From contig NC_016609.1 of assembly GCF_000246855.1 (NCBI RefSeq), forward strand, positions 6,956,744 to 7,020,743: DNA of 64,000 bases, read 5' to 3'. Below the pieces are notes generated by a model. That model made no database searches. It had not been told where the DNA came from and saw nothing but the letters and a program-made list of their open reading frames with translations. Every line of letters begins with the position of its first letter. The stretch's first letter is position 1. The position numbers and the translations under genes are program-made. This DNA comes from Niastella koreensis GR20-10 (GTDB lineage: Bacteria > Bacteroidota > Bacteroidia > Chitinophagales > Chitinophagaceae). Shown here piece after piece: positions 22,552 to 31,636 of the stretch.

Positions 22552-24984
22552 ATGACTATTTCCTATAACTGGTTGCACGAATATTTACCAGTAACCATTG
22601 ATCCCGAGCGGCTTAGTAAATTATTGACCTCTGTAGGACTGGAAGTGGAGAGCCTGGAACGGTATGAAAGCCTGAAAGGTGGGTTACAGGGACTGGTAAT
22701 TGGTGAAGTGCTGGCAACCGAAAAACATCCCAACGCCGATAAATTAACAGTTACCAAAGTAAATATAGGATCGGGCGATCCCCTGCAAATCGTTTGCGGC
22801 GCCCCCAACGTGGCAGCCGGTCAAAAAGTTGTGGTGGCTACCGTGGGAACAACCATCTACCCCCAAAAAGGCGATCCCCTGACTATGAAAATAGCCAAGA
22901 TCCGCGGGGTGGAAAGCTATGGAATGATCTGCGCCGAGGATGAGATTGGCCTGAGCGAAGACCACGCTGGTATTATAGTGTTGCCTGCCGATGTAAAAGT
23001 GGGTATTCCCGCCGCTGATTATTTCAAGATCTATACCGATTGGATCTATGAAATTGGCCTTACCCCCAACCGCATGGATGCCATGAGCCACCGCGGTGTT
23101 GCCCGCGATGTATGCGCTTATTTAAGCTATCACGATAATAAGGACCTGAAAGTAAAAGCCCTGGCCACTGATAATTTCAAGGTAGAAAATACTTCCCTGC
23201 CCATTGCAGTGAGGGTGGAAAATACCAATGCCTGCCAGCGCTACAGCGGCGTAAGCATCTCAGGTGTTACGGTAAAGGAAAGTCCGCAATGGCTGCAGGA
23301 TAAACTGCGCGCCATTGGTCAACGGCCCATCAATAATATTGTAGACATCACCAATTTTGTGCTGCACGAAACCGGTCAGCCGCTTCACGCATTTGATGCC
23401 GATAAGATCACCGGCAAAAAAGTGCTGGTGAAGAATTTGCCCGAAGGAACAACCTTTGTTACCCTCGATGAAAAGGAAAGAAAGCTCAGCGCCGAAGATC
23501 TTATGATCTGCAATGGCAATAGCGAAGGCATGTGTATCGCCGGGGTATTCGGTGGTGCGCAAAGCGGCGTTACGGCTTCCACAAAAAATATATTTTTAGA
23601 AAGCGCCTGGTTTAACCCGGTTGATATCCGCAAAACATCTTTCCGCCATGGCCTGCGTACCGATGCAGCTACCCGGTTTGAAAAGAATGTAGACATCAGC
23701 AATACCGTAAACGTGTTAAAACGCGCGGCCCTGCTTATTAAAGAACTGGGCGGTGGTGAAATTGCTTCTGAAATAGTGGATGTATATCCTAAACCCGTAC
23801 AGCAACCGCAGGTACAGCTGAAATATTCTTTCCTGCGCAAACTGAGTGGCAAAAGCTATCCGGCCAATGCCGTGAAAAAGATCCTGGTAAGCCTGGGTTT
23901 TGATATTGTAAAAGACAGTGCAGAGGATGTAGTGGCAGCCGCTCCCCTCAGCAAACCCGACATTCATTTACCGGCAGATATTGTAGAAGAGATCATGCGG
24001 ATAGATGGCCTGGATAATGTGGAGATCCCCAAGGCCATTACCATTTCACCTTCGGTTGAACCCAATCGCAGCAAACATATTTATCGCGAAAAAACCTCCG
24101 ACTACCTGGTGGGCCTGGGCTTTAACGAGATCTTCACCAACTCCATTACCAATGCGACTTACTTTGATGAAGCTGAACTGAGCACCGCGGTAAAACTGTT
24201 GAACAACCTGAGCGCCGATCATAATATTATGCGTCCCTCCATGCTGCAAACCGGGCTGGAAGCAATTGCGCATAACCTGAACCGGAAAAACAATGATCTC
24301 CGCTTTTTTGAATTTGGTAAAACCTACAGCACACAAGGCCCCGGCAAATACAGCGAACAGGAACATGTAAGCCTGTACATCACCGGTCAGGTAGCAGATG
24401 ATGCATGGAAAGGCAAAGGCACCGCCTCAGATATCTTTTATTTAAAAGGCGTTGTGGCTCGAATATTGCAATTGACAGGCATCTCTAAAGCAAGCTTTGT
24501 CCCCGTAACTGCTGAAAACAACCTGGCAAACACCTTACAGGTAACCATAAATAAAGATGTAATTGCAACACTTGGCCAGGTAACAGCACAGGAATTAAAG
24601 CGGTTCGATATCAGGCAACCGGTTTTCTATGCCGACCTGGATTTTGAACTCATGTTGAAGTACATTTCCGCCAACTCTATAAAAGCAAAAGAATTACCGC
24701 GCCAGCTGCCCGTGCGCCGCGACCTGGCAATGGTAGTGCCCAAATCCCTTCCCTTTGCAGACGTTGAAAACACCGTAAAAAAGGTGAAACTCGACAAGTT
24801 ACAGTCGATACAACTTTTCGATATTTTTGAAAGTGAAAAACTCGGGGCCGATAAAAAATCCCTTGCAGTAAGCTTTACTTTCCTCGATGAGGAAAAAACC
24901 CCCACCGATAAAGATATTGACGGTATGATGAATAAAATTATGAATGCCCTGGAAACGAATCTGCAGGCAGAGATCAGAAAATGA
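22552..24984 (+). CDS. pheT: Phenylalanine-tRNA ligase beta subunit
   Basis: 810 residues, normal length. Domain order: start MTISYNWLHEYLPV, tRNA-binding OB fold (about 40-150, GEVLATEKHPNADKLTVTKV), the B3/B4 editing domain (VRVENTNACQRYSGV through GVFGG), B5, the catalytic-like domain, and the C-terminal FDX-ACB anticodon-binding domain (ELPRQLPVRRDLAMVVP onward). It pairs with PheS to charge tRNA-Phe; pheS is not in the window, as is usual when the genes are split. A small coiled-coil gene and zapA follow, an arrangement I know from other Bacteroidota. Confidence 0.97.
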   Translation: MTISYNWLHEYLPVTIDPERLSKLLTSVGLEVESLERYESLKGGLQGLVIGEVLATEKHPNADKLTVTKVNIGSGDPLQIVCGAPNVAAGQKVVVATVGTTIYPQKGDPLTMKIAKIRGVESYGMICAEDEIGLSEDHAGIIVLPADVKVGIPAADYFKIYTDWIYEIGLTPNRMDAMSHRGVARDVCAYLSYHDNKDLKVKALATDNFKVENTSLPIAVRVENTNACQRYSGVSISGVTVKESPQWLQDKLRAIGQRPINNIVDITNFVLHETGQPLHAFDADKITGKKVLVKNLPEGTTFVTLDEKERKLSAEDLMICNGNSEGMCIAGVFGGAQSGVTASTKNIFLESAWFNPVDIRKTSFRHGLRTDAATRFEKNVDISNTVNVLKRAALLIKELGGGEIASEIVDVYPKPVQQPQVQLKYSFLRKLSGKSYPANAVKKILVSLGFDIVKDSAEDVVAAAPLSKPDIHLPADIVEEIMRIDGLDNVEIPKAITISPSVEPNRSKHIYREKTSDYLVGLGFNEIFTNSITNATYFDEAELSTAVKLLNNLSADHNIMRPSMLQTGLEAIAHNLNRKNNDLRFFEFGKTYSTQGPGKYSEQEHVSLYITGQVADDAWKGKGTASDIFYLKGVVARILQLTGISKASFVPVTAENNLANTLQVTINKDVIATLGQVTAQELKRFDIRQPVFYADLDFELMLKYISANSIKAKELPRQLPVRRDLAMVVPKSLPFADVENTVKKVKLDKLQSIQLFDIFESEKLGADKKSLAVSFTFLDEEKTPTDKDIDGMMNKIMNALETNLQAEIRK

Positions 24985-25025
24985 TCCGGCGCCTGTGATG
25001 TTTTAACCAGGCAAAAATTTGTTCA

Positions 25026-25313
25026 ATGGAGGGATTACAGGAACAACTGAAACGAATCACAAATAAATTGCAGCAGGTGGTACATAGTTATCAACTGCTG
25101 CAAAAAGAGCATGAGCAATTGAGCAGGGAGGTGGTTACGTTGCGCGATAAAGAAAAAGCCCGGTTAATACGTATCGACGAGCTGGAAATGAAAATGACCG
25201 CACTGCAAACCGTTACCGGCCAGTTGAACGACGGCGAGAAGAAAGAGGTGGAAAAAAGGATTAACCGCTACATCCGGGAAATTGACCGGTGTATTGCATT
25301 ATTAAGCGAGTAA
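25026..25313 (+). CDS. Small coiled-coil protein (ZapB-like)
   Basis: 95 residues, nearly all heptad-patterned helix: MEGLQEQLKRITNKLQQVVH and on to a second charged helix. No signal peptide or membrane segment. It lies 41 bp after pheT and one gene before zapA. Its size, coiled-coil nature and position suggest a cell-division cofactor of ZapB type, but the sequence alone does not prove this. Confidence 0.75.
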   Translation: MEGLQEQLKRITNKLQQVVHSYQLLQKEHEQLSREVVTLRDKEKARLIRIDELEMKMTALQTVTGQLNDGEKKEVEKRINRYIREIDRCIALLSE

Positions 25314-25318
25314 GCGCG

Positions 25319-25621
25319 TCAGATCCGTTTTACCAGCCGCATTATCATTTCATCTCCACCCTGAAAAAGCTCAAGCGTATAAACGCCATACGGCAAATCG
25401 TTCAACCCTTTCCAGGTAACTGTTTTATCGCCTTGGGGTATGTTGGTTTCGAGACGGCTACATTCGTAACCACGTTCATCGCGTAATATGGCTTTAAGGC
25501 TGGACTGAATAGGAGCCATCAGCTCGAGCGTAAGCGCGTCGATGAAGGTGTTCGACCTGATTTTAGCGAACATGTTAATCGTTTGGTTTTGGTGAGAAAT
25601 CATAGCATACGAAAATTGCAT
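25319..25621 (-). CDS. Hypothetical single-domain beta protein resembling a T9SS C-terminal domain
   Basis: 100 residues, or 94 if translation starts at the second Met (25603). The end, AILRDERGYECSRLETN followed by LPYGVYTLELFQGG and MIMRLVKRI, has the strand-turn-strand pattern and GVYTLEL motif of T9SS sorting domains. There is no signal peptide and no cargo domain. It is on the minus strand between the ZapB-like gene (stop codons 5 bp apart) and zapA. Function unknown; it may be a cytoplasmic domain that only resembles the sorting fold. Confidence 0.6.
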   Translation of the reverse strand: MQFSYAMISHQNQTINMFAKIRSNTFIDALTLELMAPIQSSLKAILRDERGYECSRLETNIPQGDKTVTWKGLNDLPYGVYTLELFQGGDEMIMRLVKRI

Positions 25622-25716
25622 TCAACCATCCAAAACGATCCAATTTGTAGTCCGAAGTAAGTCCTGTGAATTGTGTGTGGATAAATGTAAAACAAGCTTT
25701 TCAAAATTGCAAGCCC

Positions 25717-26007
25717 ATGGAAGAATTAATTCCCATAAATGTTTTAATTGGCGACCGCACTTACCGCATCAAGATCGAACCCACCGATGAAGAGGTGGTT
25801 CGCAAAACCCTTAAACTCATCAACGATAAAATTCTTGAGTTTAAGACCACGTTTGCCGGTAAAGATATGCAGGACTACGTAGCCATGGTAGTATTATGGT
25901 ACGCCACCCAGCAAAAAGCCGGCGACAGCCAGCCATTGGTTGATAATCAGACATCGGAACAGCTCCAGGGTATTGAGAAGCTTTTGGACAGATTACTGGT
26001 TGATTGA
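25717..26007 (+). CDS. zapA: Cell division protein ZapA
   Basis: 96 residues from ATG 25717 (MEELIPINVLIGDRTYRIKI). The family's N-terminal beta unit is followed by a long helix with KDMQDYVAMVVLWYATQQ, ending in a short coiled coil. ZapA bundles FtsZ filaments at the division ring. The frame extends to 25666, but the extra residues are atypical and ATG 25717 gives the usual family start. It is followed by a repeat-containing leader and rny, a neighbour order common in Bacteroidota. Confidence 0.87.
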   Translation: MEELIPINVLIGDRTYRIKIEPTDEEVVRKTLKLINDKILEFKTTFAGKDMQDYVAMVVLWYATQQKAGDSQPLVDNQTSEQLQGIEKLLDRLLVD

Positions 26008-26314
26008 TAAAAAGATTTGAATGTTGTTAGATTATTAGGTTTGTAAGTTATTGAGTTAAAGAACCTAAGAACAAACCAACTCAATTACCTAAGAACTTAA
26101 TAACTAAACCTCAAAACTAAACGCTAACCATCCCGTATTCACCACACAATCGATATAACCAAATTCTCCGGTATACAAACAACTGAACTTCAAAATGCTT
26201 GCAGCGGCGGTGCCTCTTTTTTTGTATTTTCGCACATTCACGTCTCACTAAGGTATACTTGCCAAACGTAGAGAGGGAGAGATAATGCCGAATTCTTTAA
26301 ACATGTAAAACACA
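26008..26314. other. Leader region between zapA and rny
   Basis: The first half is the heptamer element listed separately. The second half contains a TATTTTCG promoter-like element near 26226 and a purine-rich GTAGAGAGGGAGAGATAATG stretch before rny. In other bacteria 6S RNA often follows zapA. I could not make out a 6S-like bubble here and do not call it. Confidence 0.35.
26025..26125. repeat. Head-to-head heptamer element (GTTATTG/CAATTAC type)
   Basis: Left words TTGTTAG, ATTATTA, GGTTTGT, AAGTTAT, TGAGTTA; right inverted words CAACTCA, ATTACCT, AAGAACT, TAATAAC, TAAACCT. More decayed than the other arrays. Confidence 0.65.
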
Positions 26315-27883
26315 ATGGATCAAGGTATGTTAACCACTATAATAGTAGGTATTTTGGCCCTGGGCGCAGGAATAGGCCTGGGAAAAGCCATTTTTGCCAA
26401 AAACACCCGACTAAAAATCGAAGAGGCCGAAAATCAGGCCCGCAAAATTGTTGCCGATGCACAAACGAATGCTGAAACCATCAAACAACAAAAACAGCTC
26501 GAAGCCAAAGAAAAGTTCCTGGCGCTGAGAGGCGAATACGACAAAGAAGTTACAGAACGTAACCGCAAAATTCAGGAAAGTGAGAACCGGGCCCGTCAGA
26601 AAGAACAGGGCATCAATGCAAAAAGTGACCAGCTCGACAAACAGATCAAAGAAAACGAAGCCATCAAAGAAAACCTGAACCGCCAGATAGAAGTAGTAAG
26701 CCTGAAGCGCACCGAGCTGGAAAAACACCAGGAAGAACACATCCGCCGCCTGGAAAAGATTGCCGGTTTAACCGCAGAAGAAGCTAAGAAACAATTAGTT
26801 GAAAGTTTAAAACAGGAAGCCCACACCCAGGCGCTGGCCCTGCAGCAGGAAATTGTGGACGATGCCCGTCAAAAGGCCAACAAAGAAGCCCGCAAAATCA
26901 TCATTCAAACCATTCAGCGTACCGCAGCTGAGCAGGCTATTGAAAACTCCATCACGGTATTTAACCTCGAAAGCGATGAAATAAAAGGCCAGATCATTGG
27001 TCGTGAAGGCCGTAACATCCGCGCTATTGAAGCCGCTACCGGTGTTGACCTGATCGTTGATGATACGCCGGAAGCCATCATCCTTTCTTCCTTCGATCCC
27101 CTTCGCCGCGAAATTGCCCGTTTAAGCTTGCAAAGACTGGTAGCCGACGGCCGTATTCACCCCGCCCGTATTGAGGAAGTGGTGGAAAAAACCCGCCGCC
27201 AGATCGAAGAGCAGGTAATTGAAATTGGTGAGCGTACTGTAATTGAATTAGGTATCCATGGTTTACATAAAGAGCTGGTACGTATCGTAGGTAAAATGCG
27301 TTTCCGTTCTTCATACGGTCAAAACCTGCTGATGCACAGCCGCGAAGTGGCCAACCTGTGTGGTATTATGGCTGCTGAACTGGGTTTGAACCCCAAACTG
27401 GCAAAACGCGCCGGTTTGTTACATGATATTGGTAAAGTGCCCGATGAGGAGTCTGAACTGAGCCACGCCCTGCTGGGAGCCAAGCTGGCCGAAAAATATG
27501 GTGAGAACCCAGCCGTGGTAAACGCTATCGGCGCCCACCACGATGAAATGGAAATGCAATATGTGATCTCCCCCATTGTACAGGCCTGTGACGCCATCAG
27601 CGGCGCCCGCCCCGGTGCACGCAGAGAGATTATGCAACAATACCTGCAACGTATTAAAGACTTAGAGAACCTGGCGCTGAGCTACCAGGGGGTTGAAAAA
27701 GCTTACGCTATTCAGGCCGGTCGTGAGTTACGGGTAATTGTGGAAGCAGATAAAGTGACCGATAACGACTCGGACAAACTGAGTTTCGACATCGCTCAGA
27801 AGATCCAGACCGAAATGACCTTCCCCGGACAAATTAAGGTAACCGTGATCAGGGAAAAAAGAGCCGTAAACGTAGCCAAATAA
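26315..27883 (+). CDS. rny: Ribonuclease Y
   Basis: 522 residues. An N-terminal membrane anchor (about 5-25) is followed by a long charged coiled coil (about 30-190), a KH RNA-binding domain ([19 protein letters not shown], about 225-243) and an HD domain with the metal-binding pair H370/D371 in [10 protein letters not shown]. It initiates mRNA decay as a membrane-bound endonuclease. The ATG used gives [12 protein letters not shown], a normal start. It is followed by rplS with a separate promoter. Confidence 0.96.
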   Translation: MDQGMLTTIIVGILALGAGIGLGKAIFAKNTRLKIEEAENQARKIVADAQTNAETIKQQKQLEAKEKFLALRGEYDKEVTERNRKIQESENRARQKEQGINAKSDQLDKQIKENEAIKENLNRQIEVVSLKRTELEKHQEEHIRRLEKIAGLTAEEAKKQLVESLKQEAHTQALALQQEIVDDARQKANKEARKIIIQTIQRTAAEQAIENSITVFNLESDEIKGQIIGREGRNIRAIEAATGVDLIVDDTPEAIILSSFDPLRREIARLSLQRLVADGRIHPARIEEVVEKTRRQIEEQVIEIGERTVIELGIHGLHKELVRIVGKMRFRSSYGQNLLMHSREVANLCGIMAAELGLNPKLAKRAGLLHDIGKVPDEESELSHALLGAKLAEKYGENPAVVNAIGAHHDEMEMQYVISPIVQACDAISGARPGARREIMQQYLQRIKDLENLALSYQGVEKAYAIQAGRELRVIVEADKVTDNDSDKLSFDIAQKIQTEMTFPGQIKVTVIREKRAVNVAK

Positions 27884-27945
27884 TAAATAATTGAGGAAAA
27901 TCGGGGGTTTTAGGAAATTTAAAATGATAAATTCGATTTTTTAAT

Positions 27946-27953
27946 TACCTTTG
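27946..27953 (+). promoter_or_regulatory. Bacteroidota -7 element for rplS
   Basis: TACCTTTG matches TAnnTTTG, 21 bp before the rplS ATG. Confidence 0.5.
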
Positions 27954-27973
27954 CCTCCCCAAATTTTAACGTC

Positions 27974-28345
27974 ATGAATGCAGCAGTTCAATTTGTACAT
28001 GAGCAGTTGACAGGTAAAAAAGAGTTCCCGAAGTTTAAAGCGGGTGACAATATAACTGTAAACTATAAAATTATCGAAGGTGGTAAAGAGCGTATCCAGA
28101 GCTTTCGTGGCGATGTTATCAAACGCCAGGGACAAGGTGGTACTGCTACATTTACTGTACGTAAAATCTCCGATAGTGTAGGTGTTGAAAGAACATTCCC
28201 TATTTATTCACCCAATATTGATTCTATTGAGTTGAATAAAACAGGTCGTGTTCGCCGTGCTAAGCTTTTCTATCTCCGCGAGCGGAGTGGTAAGAGCGCT
28301 CGTATTAAAGAGAAACGCATGAACACAGCAGTAGTGGCTAAATAA
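27974..28345 (+). CDS. rplS: 50S ribosomal protein L19
   Basis: 123 residues. Conserved L19 segments are [39 protein letters not shown] and [15 protein letters not shown], with [20 protein letters not shown] at the end. It sits at the 30S-50S interface. A strong terminator follows at 28390, so with its own promoter it is probably monocistronic. Confidence 0.97.
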   Translation: MNAAVQFVHEQLTGKKEFPKFKAGDNITVNYKIIEGGKERIQSFRGDVIKRQGQGGTATFTVRKISDSVGVERTFPIYSPNIDSIELNKTGRVRRAKLFYLRERSGKSARIKEKRMNTAVVAK

Positions 28346-28389
28346 CCACTGGTACAGTTGTGATTTACTTTCAATAGCTCTAACTACTT

Positions 28390-28437
28390 AAAAGCGTTCT
28401 TCCGGCTGGGCCGGGAGAACGCTTTTTCATTTTATAC
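28390..28437 (+). terminator. Rho-independent terminator after rplS
   Basis: AAAAGCGTTCTTCCGGC pairs with GCCGGGAGAACGCTTTTT with one mismatch, followed by T-rich sequence. Confidence 0.88.
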
Positions 28438-28536
28438 GCAACCGTTTACTTTGTTAACCGGTAGCAAAAAGGTGGTTTTCCCCTTAGTATCATGTAATTT
28501 GCACGACTTTTATGCGTTTTACTTTGCAAAAGGGCG

Positions 28537-28544
28537 TAATTTTG
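28537..28544 (+). promoter_or_regulatory. Bacteroidota -7 element for tatA
   Basis: TAATTTTG matches TAnnTTTG, 27 bp before the ATG. Confidence 0.5.
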
Positions 28545-28570
28545 TTTCCTAACTATTTAAAAAGTTTATC

Positions 28571-28810
28571 ATGTTATCTAATGTAAACCTGTTGTTCATC
28601 TCAATGCCTGGTGGTAGCGAGTGGTTGTTGATTGTACTGGCAGTGTTGGTGCTGTTCGGTGGACGTAAAATACCTGAATTCATGCGCGGTATAGGCCGTG
28701 GCATCAGAGAGTTTAACGACGCCAAGAACAATGTGAAGAAAGAAATTGAAGACGGCATTAACGAGAAGGACACTAAACAAGCCTCCTCTACTACTACTTC
28801 AGCTCACTAG
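28571..28810 (+). CDS. tatA: Sec-independent translocase TatA/E family protein
   Basis: 79 residues with the family layout: a short N terminus, one membrane helix (WLLIVLAVLVLFGG), the FGGRKIPEFMRGIGRGIREF hinge and amphipathic helix, and a charged, disordered tail. TatA forms the pore for folded proteins carrying twin-arginine signals. The DUF1501 protein (RRSFLK) and DUF1800 protein (RREFF) in this window are possible clients. tatC is not visible here. gatA begins 61 bp downstream. Confidence 0.93.
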   Translation: MLSNVNLLFISMPGGSEWLLIVLAVLVLFGGRKIPEFMRGIGRGIREFNDAKNNVKKEIEDGINEKDTKQASSTTTSAH

Positions 28811-28870
28811 TTCAGACTCACATAATTTCATTCTGAAACCGATTTGTATTATCGAACCCGGTAACAACCT

Positions 28871-30316
28871 TTGTTTAAGTATTACTCAATAACGCAATAT
28901 CACCAGGACCTGCATGCTGGCACGGCAACGTGTGTGGAAGCGGTTCAACACTACCTGCAGCAAATTGAAGCCCGCAGGCACCTGAACGCGTATGTGTATA
29001 TTTATGCAGAGGAAGCACTGAAACGGGCGGCTGAACTGGATGCCAGCCGCAAAGCCGGTAAGCCAACAGGTAAATTGCACGGTGTGGTAATCGCACTGAA
29101 AGATGTAATTGCCTATAAAGATCATCCGCTTACTGCCGCGTCAAAGATCCTGGAAGGGTTCAAGCCCGTTTTTAATGCAACTGCCGTCGAACGATTACTG
29201 GCCGAAGAAGCCATTATAATTGGGTCCACCAACTGCGATGAGTTTGCCATGGGTTCAACCAATGAAAACTCATCGTTTGGTAAGGTGCTGAACGCCCTGG
29301 ACGAAACCAGGGTGCCCGGTGGTTCCTCAGGCGGTTCTGCCGTAGCGGTTCAGGCCAGCCAGTGTATGGTTAGCCTGGGAAGCGATACCGGCGGTTCCGT
29401 TCGCCAACCGGCAGATTTCTGTGGCGTGGTAGGGCTTAAACCTACGTACGGCCGCATTTCGCGTCACGGACTGATAGCCTACGCCTCTTCTTTCGATCAG
29501 ATAGGCATTTTCGCCAACAATGTTCCCGATGTAGCCTCGGTACTGGAAGTAATTGCAGGCCCCGACGATTTCGACAGCACGGGCGCGCAGCAACCGGTAT
29601 ATGCATACAGCCATCTAACGCCACTGCCTTCCAAACCGCTCAGGATCGCTTATTTTAAGGAAGCCCTGGAAAGCCCGGCCCTTGATAAAGAGATCCGTGA
29701 TTCTATCCTGGAGTTCACCCAAAAGCTGCAGGCCGATGGGCACACCGTAGCGCCTGTTGACTTTGAATACCTCGACTTCATTGTTCCTACCTATTATGTT
29801 TTAACAACGGCCGAAGCCTCCTCTAACCTGTCGCGATACGACGGGGTGAGGTACGGACACCGGAATGTTGAAAAAAATATCTCCTTAACAAATTTTTATA
29901 ATGCCACCCGGTCAGAAGGTTTTGGCTGGGAAGTAAAACGACGTATAATGTTGGGAACCTTCGTATTAAGCGCGGGTTATTACGATGCGTATTTTACGAA
30001 GGCGCAACAGGTACGCAAACTGCTGGTTGAAAAAATCAACCTGATCTTCAGCCAGTTCGATGCTATCCTCCTCCCCACTGCCCCCTCTACCGCCTGGACA
30101 ATCGGCGAAAAGACGGAGGACCCCATTTCTATGTACCTGGCTGACATTTTTACAGTATTTTCTAACCTCACTGGTATTCCCACCATCTCAATCCCGCTCT
30201 TTTGGCACAGTAATGGCATGCCTTATGGGTTGCAGATTATGACAAACCAATTCTCCGAGTTATATTTGCTCCAGCTATCCCAAATGTGGATGCAACAGTT
30301 CAGAACAGCCGGCTAA
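28871..30316 (+). CDS. gatA: Asp-tRNA(Asn)/Glu-tRNA(Gln) amidotransferase subunit A
   Basis: 481 residues. Glutaminase subunit of GatCAB, which turns Glu-tRNA(Gln) or Asp-tRNA(Asn) into the amidated form. The amidase triad is in place: K77 in ALKDV, cis-serine S152 in PGGSSGGS and nucleophile S176 in SDTGGSVRQPA. An in-frame TAA at 28862 excludes a longer protein, and there is no Met before the conserved N-terminal helix, so TTG at 28871 seems to be the start codon. It may share the tatA transcript. The generic amidase alternative is less likely given the close match of motif spacing. Confidence 0.9.
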   Translation: MFKYYSITQYHQDLHAGTATCVEAVQHYLQQIEARRHLNAYVYIYAEEALKRAAELDASRKAGKPTGKLHGVVIALKDVIAYKDHPLTAASKILEGFKPVFNATAVERLLAEEAIIIGSTNCDEFAMGSTNENSSFGKVLNALDETRVPGGSSGGSAVAVQASQCMVSLGSDTGGSVRQPADFCGVVGLKPTYGRISRHGLIAYASSFDQIGIFANNVPDVASVLEVIAGPDDFDSTGAQQPVYAYSHLTPLPSKPLRIAYFKEALESPALDKEIRDSILEFTQKLQADGHTVAPVDFEYLDFIVPTYYVLTTAEASSNLSRYDGVRYGHRNVEKNISLTNFYNATRSEGFGWEVKRRIMLGTFVLSAGYYDAYFTKAQQVRKLLVEKINLIFSQFDAILLPTAPSTAWTIGEKTEDPISMYLADIFTVFSNLTGIPTISIPLFWHSNGMPYGLQIMTNQFSELYLLQLSQMWMQQFRTAG

Positions 30317-30466
30317 ATGAAAAGCCTAAACCCTTCGACTCCCCGGCGCTAAATCTGCTCTGTTACGCCAAAGAATCCTACGAAAGCTTTCATCCGTCTC
30401 ATCCTGTGTAGAACATATCTCAATCCATACCACCGAGTCGATCATTCATAGTTTTAAATAACGAAA

Positions 30467-31558
30467 ATGAAACGAAAACTTTTTATTTCGGGTATTTTAG
30501 GCCTGGGATGGTTATGCATGGCATACAGTAATGATAACGGGATAGCACGAACCCCGGTAACAGGTGGTAAAAAGCTTAACACAGTTGTACTTTCACAACG
30601 ATTTGAATTCCCCGGTAAAGTTGCCAATGACTCAGCTACTCCCAAGGACAATGATTTAACGCAGGCTTTCGAGCTTGGTTACAATTCCTCCAATGGCATC
30701 AGGTTAAATGCCCATGCCATTCAGTTTGTGCAGGATTACATGGAAAGGAACGGCGATGACCTTCGTAAAATGAAGACCTGGGCCGTCCCCTATTTTAAGG
30801 TGATCGATGGCATATTGACTAAATATGGCCTTCCGTCAGAATTAAAATACCTCTGTGTAATTGAATCTGAATTAAAGTCAACCGCCACCTCATGGGCAGG
30901 CGCTGTGGGCCCCTGGCAGCTGATGCCGCAAACCGCACGCGATTTGGGCCTTAAGGTGGGCCGTGGCGTAGACGAGCGTAAAAGCTATACCAAGAGCACT
31001 CACGCAGCCGCTTTGTACCTGCGCGACCTTTACCGTGAATTTGGCGACTGGTTACTGGTTATTGCCGCTTACAACGGCGGACCGGCCAACGTTTACGCCG
31101 CCATTAAAAAGAGCCAGGGCAGCCGTAATTTCTGGAAACTGCAGTATTATTTACCGGCCGAAACCCGGATGCACGTAAAGAAATTCATTGGCACTCACTA
31201 TATTTTTGAAGGCCAGGGCAGCGTAACCACGCTTACCAAAGCAGAAGTTACCGAGCAAATTGGTGTTACCGCCACTCACCTGCTAAGCCGCAAACTCTCT
31301 ACCAATGAGTTGTCGAACGCTAAAAGCATGGATGTTTCCGGAAAATACTATTCAGCCGCCATTGCCAAAAATATTATGATGGACCTGAACGAGTTCAACC
31401 GCTACAATCCTGAATTTGACGCCCTTATGGGTGGCAGCGACAATGCCTACGAGCTGAAATTACCAGCCGATAAAATGGACCTGTTCGTCGCCAATAAATA
31501 TATTATTCTGAATGAGAGCGTGCAAATGATGTTGAGCGGAGCCACAGTAGGTAAGTAA
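30467..31558 (+). CDS. Lytic murein transglycosylase, MltD-like SLT domain
   Basis: 363 residues with an N-terminal hydrophobic signal (MKRKLFISGILGLGWLCMAY). The SLT catalytic glutamate is E133 in CVIESELKS, followed by GAVGPWQLMPQTARDLGL and the AAYNGGPANVYAAI motif, which define this lysozyme-like fold. It should cleave peptidoglycan strands in the periplasm with formation of 1,6-anhydro ends. E. coli MltD carries LysM repeats; I see none here, only a C-terminal segment of about 100 residues. It converges on pabB. Confidence 0.9.
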   Translation: MKRKLFISGILGLGWLCMAYSNDNGIARTPVTGGKKLNTVVLSQRFEFPGKVANDSATPKDNDLTQAFELGYNSSNGIRLNAHAIQFVQDYMERNGDDLRKMKTWAVPYFKVIDGILTKYGLPSELKYLCVIESELKSTATSWAGAVGPWQLMPQTARDLGLKVGRGVDERKSYTKSTHAAALYLRDLYREFGDWLLVIAAYNGGPANVYAAIKKSQGSRNFWKLQYYLPAETRMHVKKFIGTHYIFEGQGSVTTLTKAEVTEQIGVTATHLLSRKLSTNELSNAKSMDVSGKYYSAAIAKNIMMDLNEFNRYNPEFDALMGGSDNAYELKLPADKMDLFVANKYIILNESVQMMLSGATVGK

Positions 31559-31573
31559 TCCTTCAAACAACTT

Positions 31574-31636
31574 TAAGGTGGGTCGTCTGCCAGCTGGCGG
31601 ATGGCTCACCTTGTTATTTAAGGTGACCCACCTTTT
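31574..31636. terminator. Compound inverted repeat between the convergent transglycosylase gene and pabB
   Basis: TAAGGTGGGTC (31574) pairs with GACCCACCTT (31625-31634). An inner palindromic block CTGCCAGCTGGCGG and a competing TCACCTT/AAGGTGA hairpin lie between. It overlaps the pabB stop codon and may stop transcription from both sides. Confidence 0.55.

Noticed and set aside
26008-26314. 6S RNA between zapA and rny
   Set aside because: The position fits, but I could not make out the long bubble structure, and half the interval is a repeat element.
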